Positions 57,044 through 64,000 of a stretch of DNA of 64,000 nt are shown one piece after another; the first letter of the stretch is position 1; the number at the start of each line of letters is the position of its first letter. The stretch comes from Ottelia alismoides (taxonomy: Eukaryota > Streptophyta > Magnoliopsida > Alismatales > Hydrocharitaceae). Position numbers and translations under genes: made by a program. Below the pieces are notes generated by a model. It was not told where the DNA came from. It ran no database searches and saw nothing but the letters and a program-made list of their open reading frames with translations. The DNA lies in assembly GCA_037367405.1 (NCBI GenBank), contig JAZKJV010011606.1:434001-498000 (forward strand), given 5' to 3'.

Positions 57044-58849
57044 TCCTTTAATATTTGTCATCAATCGTTTGTAGTCAAATGTATAACAAAGAATAATATT
57101 CATTGCAAAAAAATATTTAGTTCTTTAGTTCACAACCAAAATCATATTTGTTGTTATATTCATAAGTATAACAACTACTATCTATTAACTTTTCTTGTAA
57201 TCGTAACTAAATTAACCACTATTTATACATTTTTAAAATGATAGCTCAATGGACAATCATCATTGCATGAATCATTTCAAAATGAGTATGATATGTGTTA
57301 GAAGATATTTTTACAACAAAATTGGCTTAAGAGAAGGAAAAGTTCAATGCTTATTTGGATGCCTTATGTAGTTAAATACATTACAAGAAATATTATTCGG
57401 TGTTTGATTGTTTATTTTCGCAACGAATAGCATATTCTTTATGATATTGCTATAATGCATCATATGGCAAATATTTTTGTTGCCTCTTTCTTTTATTTGT
57501 TTTTATATTAGCAATGATTACTATAAATTTCTGTCGGAAGTATCAACGGATATTTATCATCATATAAACTTTTAGCAACAAATACAACATTCATTGTTAA
57601 ATGCAGGAACAAAGGATAATTTTGCAACGAATAATATATGTTGTCATATATGTGTGTGTGTGCCTGCATGTGTATTAAAATACACGACAACAAATATTCA
57701 AACTACTCAGTTCATACTAAGTTTTTTTTGTAATGATCTTATAAATAGATAGTTGTCTATACATTAATTCCAATTACTATGCATAACCATAATATAGTTT
57801 TTTTGCTGTTTAGATAAATGTATCATTGCTATAGTGGTGTTATCTTTTTCTTCTTATGAATATTGAGGTTTCAAGTTCAAAACCTACTTCAGAAACTTAT
57901 TATTTTGGCTTTTTTTTTGCTTTTCTTGAACTTGAATATTACGGTAGTAGAAGGCATAAATTTACATTTGTACTTTAGGGCACAACATACAATTAGGTAT
58001 GTCAGGTATATCTTAATTCTTTATAGTAGGTCTTGATTTTTTATTGCTTTCTAAAAGCCTGAACTTTATTAAAAAATTAACACTTCATTTTGGTGCATTG
58101 ATTGTGTCCTTGGTGCGACATACAACATCAGCCATTCGATCTCCATATACGGTCCTCAACAAACCACCTTAATCCACGAAAACTACTAATCTCTTTTGTT
58201 GTTACATTCTTTTAGTAATCTTATCTCTCCTATTGATTGAATTCATGATCTGCACGAAGATAATTATCGAAATAAATAATTTCCAATTTAATTTACAGAT
58301 AATCATTCCATTTATCATCGATCAACTTGCAGTGACATGGCCACCATCATCGTCGAATAAGAAGTACATACTTTCAATTGCTTTTCCATGGATTCTTCAT
58401 TTTCTGCAAGAAATCCCATGGGTCGTAATGGTTTTTTTGATGATGTCGACATCATTCATGTAATATCCTACTGTTGATATTATCTTGTCTATTCAAATCA
58501 TGAGTTTATTCACTTTTGATTTTTACTATTTTTATTCTCTTTTTATTATTGAATCTCGAACAAAATAAATGATTGTTTGGAATCCTTCATTTCAACATCC
58601 CATGATTCATGTATCTTTTTTATTTTTCTATTCATCATATCTATTTGTATTTAATCCTTGATCCATTGTTGATTGACTATCTTCAGAAGTCAGCAATTCT
58701 ACGTCGCATGCCTCAATAATTACAACAATACCTCACAAATCATGATACCATCATATCTATTTGTATTTAAATATTTTTTACAAATCATAATATTGTAATC
58801 ATGTGGTCAAAATTCACTACTAATCTCGCTCCATTGTTGAATGTATTAT
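57044..58849. other. AT-rich intergenic sequence
   Basis: No gene recognised. From about 58620 it contains diverged relatives of the 135-bp repeat that follows (CATCATATCTATTTGTATTTAA twice). Confidence 0.35.
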
Positions 58850-59535
58850 CTTCATAAATCATTTTGTATGTCGATAGTTACAAAAATTTCCTACATTTTA
58901 CATTCTTATGTTTAACTTTTACATCTATTGAAATAATTTACAATTTGCTCCAACATTTTACAATCTTATTCCTTCAAATGTTTGCTGATTCTATTGTGCT
59001 GCATGCTCGATAGTTACAGTAGTTCCCTACATTTTACATTCTGATGTTAAGTTTCACATTTATTGAAATAATTTACAATTTACTACAACATTTTACAATC
59101 TTATTCCTTCAAATACTTGTTGATTTTATTGTGTTGCATGCTCGATAGTTACAATAATTCGATACATTTTACATTATGATGTTAAGTTTTACATTTATTG
59201 AAATAATTTACAATCTGCTACAACATTTCACAATCTTATTCCTTCAAATATTTGTTGATTCTATTGTGTTGCATGCTCAATGACTACAATAATTCCCAAT
59301 ATTTTACATTCTAATGTTATATTTTGCATTTATTGAAACAATCTATAATCTGCTGCAACATTTTACAATCTTATTCTTTCAAACATTTGTTAACTCTATT
59401 GTGTTGCATGCTCGATAGTTGCAATAGTTTCATACATTGTACATCATGAAGTTAAGTTTTACATTTATTGAAATAATTTATAATATGCTACCCAACTTTA
59501 CAATCTTATTCCTTCAAACATTTTATTAATTCTAA
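58850..59535. repeat. Tandem array, 135-bp unit, about five copies
   Basis: TTACAATCTTATTCCTTCAAA recurs at 58958, 59093, 59228, 59363 and 59498, an exact 135-bp spacing each time. Each unit also carries GCATGCTCGATAGTTACAAT, CATTTTACATTCTGATGTTA and TTTATTGAAATAATTTACAA. Copies differ by point changes but show no length change. Non-coding on both strands. Confidence 0.9.
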
Positions 59536-59851
59536 TATATTCAGAGTTATGTGTTCTCTCGTTGATTTTTCGTAGTTCATTCTTTCAACCCATACATTTT
59601 AAAGGATATTACTTTTCTATATAAAAGATTTAGTATATTTTTCATTTAAAGGTTACTTCCATTTTTAGTTTACAAAAAGAAAATCTAGCGGTACATTTCC
59701 AATAATAAAGTTTCACTCTAGATTACTATCCCTATATTCGGTGCAATATAAAGTTACAGTCTTATTTATTTTCTTAAACCATTCCTTAACGAGCCATTTC
59801 ATTTTTAATACCAGGTTCAAATTACCCAACTAATGATAATTTGAGTGTGTA

Positions 59852-60619
59852 AACCCCTGAAATAGGGAGGTCTTTTGGTTCGATCGACGATGCATATAAT
59901 TTATATGAATTATATGCGACCGATATTGGGTTTATTATTGGAAAAGACAACTCTAAGATTGGTAAGGACAAAGACACTAAGGAATATATCATTAATTCCA
60001 AATCATTTGTTTGTTGTAAAGAAGGGTTTACTATGGATATGTCAAAAAGAACGCCCACTAATCTAGTTGAAAGTGACGATAGTGATGATTCCAAGTTGTT
60101 CAAAGAGGAGCAATGTGTTGGATTGGTGAGGATTGGCTACAAAGCTCTGATGTCAATTAGCAATAGATCTTCTCAAAAGGACAGGGTTGTTTCTCATTTC
60201 GAGCCTCAACACAATCATAACCTCGTAACTCCTTCCAAACGGAGATACCTCAAGCCTAATAGAAGGTTTTCAAAGGAAACCAAGATGTTAGTGAAGTTAA
60301 TGACTGACATGAAAATACCAATCTAAGCAATATGCTTTCCTAGGCAATGTATGCATCTCTAATAGTCAGGTTGGAGGTATAGTTTGAGATACTTACAATC
60401 TCAAATGGAAAGAAAAAACAACATCTCGACTTGGATGCACATCCGCTCATTGGGTATTTTGATCGTTGTAATAAGATGACACTGGGTTTTTTCTATGCAT
60501 TCTTAACATACGATGGGAATAGGATGACATATTGTATTTGGAGTGACAGTGCATCTATTGAAGATTACAAGTTGTTCGAGGATACAATTTCGTTTGACAT
60601 GACTGATGACTCTCCATAA
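59852..60619 (+). pseudogene. FAR1/FHY3-like (MULE-derived) gene fragment
   Basis: Plus-strand sequence from 59852 reads TPEIGRSFGSIDDAYNLYELYA, then KSFVCCKEGF, then RIGYKALMSI, and HFEPQHNHNLVTPSKRRYL, the pattern of the FAR1 DNA-binding domain with its Cys and His residues. A TAA directly precedes it. After a break at 60325, DAHPLIGYFDRC, FFYAFLTYDGNRMTYCIWSDS and FEDTISFDMT match the start of the MULE transposase domain. The rest of the domain and any SWIM finger are absent. Such proteins act as transcription factors or Mutator-like transposases. This copy is truncated and broken, and its source (host FRS gene or transposon) cannot be told. Confidence 0.75.
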
Positions 60620-62859
60620 TCACCCTTTTAATTTAATCTGTTGTTGTAGTTGGGTAATTCAAAGAATCATCAAAAATTGGTCACACCGAGAATGATACGA
60701 AGAATCAAGTCTCAATGCAATCAAAAATATTTATTTTACTTGGGTAAGTACCAAGGTCAAACTCATGGAGGTAATATGAGGGTTCAAATTTAGTTCTCAA
60801 ATAATTCAGAAATTAGGTTTTCAAAAGAGATAAATATTTTTGGTGTTTTTGCATTTTTCTTTATGGGTTTTAATTTAAAAGATATAATTAATAAATCAAA
60901 AGAAATATGATGCATGATTTTACGGATATTTTATGTAAGAAAATGACACAATTTTGTGTGGTGAGAAATAAAATAACAAATGAAATATTTTAATATTTTT
61001 TCAATGATGAGGAAATATGATGCAACTACAGCAAGTCGAACATACTCAATATAGATTAAGCGAGTAGAGCAAGCAAAGGTATAAGCCATCACAATAATTC
61101 AATGAATCCTCTAGCACCATTCCCTTTATTAATTTCCTCAAATAATTAGTCAAATAAGCTCTAATTAATCTCCTAAATGAGTCCCTTGGCATTCACAAAA
61201 TATTGAGAAATTATAAATTAATCACAATGAGCTCCAAAGATCAAATAATCCCTCCAATAAATTCTTGTTCAATAATGTCTCGAAGAATAAATCTTAGTAT
61301 AGATGATAGAGAATAAATCAATGTTCAAAATGACACCAAGAACAAAAAAATCTGATCACATATGCTCAAGTTATGATTCATGGAAGTTCATGGACCTAAT
61401 TGTAAATAAATAATTAAAATTATTGCTATTTGGACCTTTGGAGGGGTTGATCTACAATGTCAACAATCAGTTGGGCTCTTATGCAATTTATCACCGAGTA
61501 CGTGTATATCTATAATATCTATAAGTTGTTAGGCTCTTGCTATAATTTTTCGGAGTCATGCGGGTCGCGCACGTGATCGGGACTCCTTGGTTATTTTAAA
61601 CGTGCGGGGACTAGGCACAATATTCCCCAGTCGATGAGCAAAACACGTGAGGTGCCTCAGCTTAGGGTGGTGGCTAGGGAGGCACCCTCTACGTGTCAGG
61701 CGGTGATGGTTCATCGTTTGGTTCGGTAAACCCCTCAGAGGGAGGTTCGGTGACGATTCTCGCCCGTTAGATGCAGCGTGATCTGAGGGTTGTTATTTGG
61801 GCATGCATGAATGGTATGGATGATCCCTATTCTTGATCGAACATGATCTGTAGGGCAAGTTCTTCGGCTCCGGCTTGGATCTGGGGGTCCTTCCTCAACC
61901 CTCTCTGATGGATGTGTTCGAGTAGTGATTGAATGGATGACTGGAGTGGCTCCAACGTGGTGGTGGTCCAGAGGTATCATTGTCGAGGTGTTGTAGAAGG
62001 TTGAGATCCGGTGTGATGATCTATGTCCAACCGAGGTCATGTAGGTAAGGATGTGTTGCTCGAACTTTGAGCCTTGACAATGGATCATGCAGGTAGATTA
62101 GGAAGGGGGAATGGAAGCAATGGATCATGCAGGTAGATTAGGAAGGGGGAATGGAAGCTTAGGCATGTGATGGGGACCTAGAGCTCTAGTCTCTTGACAC
62201 GATTTGTCAGGAGAGGGAAGGTGCTATGAGGTATAAGAAGTGCAGGGTCTTTGATGGTGAAGTGAAAATGTGTTCGGTGATAAGATTTGAATAAAGATGG
62301 AGAAGATGGATGTTGAGGAGATGTTGAATCAAGACTGCTGAGAATATATGATGAAGAGGAAGAAGAAGATGAAGGGTGGAGGAAGAAAGAAATGGTTGAT
62401 AGAAAGGGTGGAGAAGATGTTTTGAGTTTAAATTCGGTATAAATCCATAAAAAATATGAAAAGACCACAAAAATCACTAAAAATAGGAAAAACTCATAAA
62501 AGACAAACATTTTATTTTTGGTTTTTGAGCATTTTTGTTATATTTAAAAAATACAAAAAACTTCTTTTTCTCTTTTGTGTATATATTATTTATAAATTGA
62601 TTTTCAAAAAAGTAAAAATATAAAAACTGTAAAATTAAAAATCAATTAAAAATTAATAATCAGAAATAAAAATAAAAAATATTAAAAAGACATAAAAACA
62701 CAAAAAGAAAATAAAATAAAAATCTTCTTTAATTAGCAATAATTAATTCCCCTCGATTTTTTTGTAGCCTCCCTAAGTTCGATCCTGTAGATTTACCAAG
62801 TTAAATAAATAGCATCTTGTTCTCTTTCTTCTGAATAAAAAAATTCATTTTTATTGATT
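60620..62859. other. Intergenic or LTR-like sequence
   Basis: No gene. TACTTGGGTAAGTACCAAGG followed by TCAAACTCATGGAGG at about 60735-60765 resembles the part of the Athila/Tat-type LTR seen at 51525-51560. With the Gypsy pol at 62860-64000, this suggests a decayed LTR here. GC-richer DNA at 61540-62200 parallels the GC-rich part of the other LTR. Confidence 0.35.
62078..62157. repeat. Perfect 40-bp tandem duplication
   Basis: CAATGGATCATGCAGGTAGA plus the following 20 bases occurs twice without a mismatch, at 62078 and 62118. This is a very recent slippage or duplication event. Confidence 0.95.
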
Positions 62860-64000
62860 TGGGAATTTGTGGTTTGCAGCGACATTGATCATATATCTTT
62901 ACTTGATAAATAATTTTCTCAAAAACCCATTGAATTCCTATAATAATCACTAACACAACCCCAATAGCTTAGTCCGATGCATTCGTTATGATCTCCAATG
63001 GGAAAGACCAATCAGTCATTGTACGATTAACACTTGAGTGACCAGATCTTTCAAATGATTGAAGGCTTGGAGGACCTTATTATCCACAGTGAAATTAGTC
63101 TCATTGCCTAGTAGTTCTGTGAGAGGTTGGATAATCATGCTGAAGTCCAGAATAAATCTTTTGTAGAATCTAACATGCTCCAAAAAAGACCTCACGTGTT
63201 AGTGTTTTAGGTGGTTCAAATAACAAAAAACCGAATATATATATGCAATGATTTCCTCTTGTTTGGATTGGAAAGAATTTTATTCAAATAGTTTGATTAG
63301 TTTGTCGCCATAGATCTCCATGTCCGCATCGGAATAAGATTTGACTATGCTTTCAAGGTCTTCCTCCAGGAAGAGGAATTCCTTTGTCAACATGTCTTTC
63401 AAGGTAAGCTTGAGTCTCTGATCTCATAAATAATGTCACAGTCTTCTACACACGGTGTGTTTGGTTCACTTCTCTCAAATGTTTGATCGGTTGATTTCGA
63501 CTATATGCCCATCTTCATGGTAACATTATCATTACTGAAGCGAAAGGTAATATTTCCAAAAGCAAAATCGAATACCGCCTCGACTGTTTGAAGGAATGGC
63601 AAACCAAGTATGATAGAAGTCTAGAGTAACATTGTAGAGAATTGCATGTGCAAGACAATGAAGTCCATTGAGAATTTCATGCCACGCATTGTTACAATAA
63701 CGTCCTCCAATACACTTCGGGTCGCTTAATGGGTAGATCAACAAACTGAAGGATCATACTGGTTGGTTTTAGTGGACCCAATCCAAATTCATTGAGAAGA
63801 GACATGAGCATGAGGTTTATTGAAGAGCCGCTATCAAGTAGAATGCACTCAAAAAATTTGTTCAAGGATCTCACATTTGATTAAAGGGACTCCCATATCT
63901 TTCTTTTTGGACGGGAGGTTGCTGATCGCATTCACAATAGCCATGGTAAGGATGTACTTTTCTACTCGGTTGCGTCTGTTCTTATGGGGTTGACGCTTTG
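62860..64000 (-). mobile_element. Athila/Tat-type Gypsy pol fragment, degenerate, runs off the window
   Basis: On the minus strand the protease reads LLDSGSSINLMLMSLLNEFGLG (63810-63874), continuing after a frameshift with FIVLHMQ and SIILGLPFLQTVEAVFDF (63540-63700). The end of reverse transcriptase and start of RNase H follow at about 62940-63190 (FLEHVRFYKRFILDFSMIIQPL, DWSFPLEIITNASD). The catalytic core of RT is missing between them, since only about 340 bp separate the two. Stops and frameshifts are frequent. DSGSS in place of the family's usual active-site context is consistent with decay. Confidence 0.82.

Noticed and set aside
58850..59535. CRISPR-like repeat array
   Set aside because: The units are contiguous 135-bp tandem repeats without unique spacers, in a plant genome.

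Overview
This window is flowering-plant nuclear DNA. It is AT-rich, with spliced plant genes and dense plant transposable elements: Copia and Athila/Tat-type Gypsy retrotransposons, RTE and L1 LINEs, hAT, Mutator-like and Tourist-like DNA elements. I cannot name the species. The long transposon-filled intron argues against a compact genome. I find one convincing host protein-coding gene. Almost everything else is mobile-element sequence in various states of decay.

0-29 kb: a plus-strand gene resembling RIN13 (RPM1-interacting protein 13). Its three coding exons lie at 872-1153, 27296-27382 and 27505-28764 and join in phase to give about 542 residues. Intron 1 is 26.1 kb. It holds hAT miniature elements (2969-3378, 5690-6183, 10695-10875), an internally deleted hAT transposon (3988-7336), two RTE LINEs (7874-9013, 23581-25583), a family of inverted-repeat elements, and a deep nest. 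In that nest an antisense Copia relic (10007-20414) contains a plus-strand Copia, which contains a hAT element (12037-15570), which contains an L1 LINE (12704-15340). Most insertions still show target-site duplications, so the order of events can be read.

29-36 kb: a small antisense non-autonomous Copia-like element (29551-31323) with a Tourist-like MITE in one LTR, then several kb of AT-rich sequence, then a 365-bp Mutator-like MITE (35642-36006).

36.8-54.4 kb: an antisense Gypsy-type element without recognisable coding sequence, with LTR copies at its left and right. Its left LTR is split by a 10.3-kb Copia element with 2.2-2.6 kb LTRs (36981-47232, target duplication GTGTA).

54.4-64 kb: AT-rich DNA, a 1.9-kb element with inverted ends (55148-57043), a strictly periodic 135-bp tandem array (about 58850-59535), a broken FAR1/FHY3-like (MULE-derived) gene fragment (about 59852-60619), and a decayed minus-strand Athila/Tat-type Gypsy pol fragment running off the right edge.

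The window has no operons, CRISPR arrays, rRNA or tRNA genes. I found no convincing new biological system. The strongest observations are the giant intron, the dated nest of insertions, and a few inverted-repeat elements I cannot assign to a known family.
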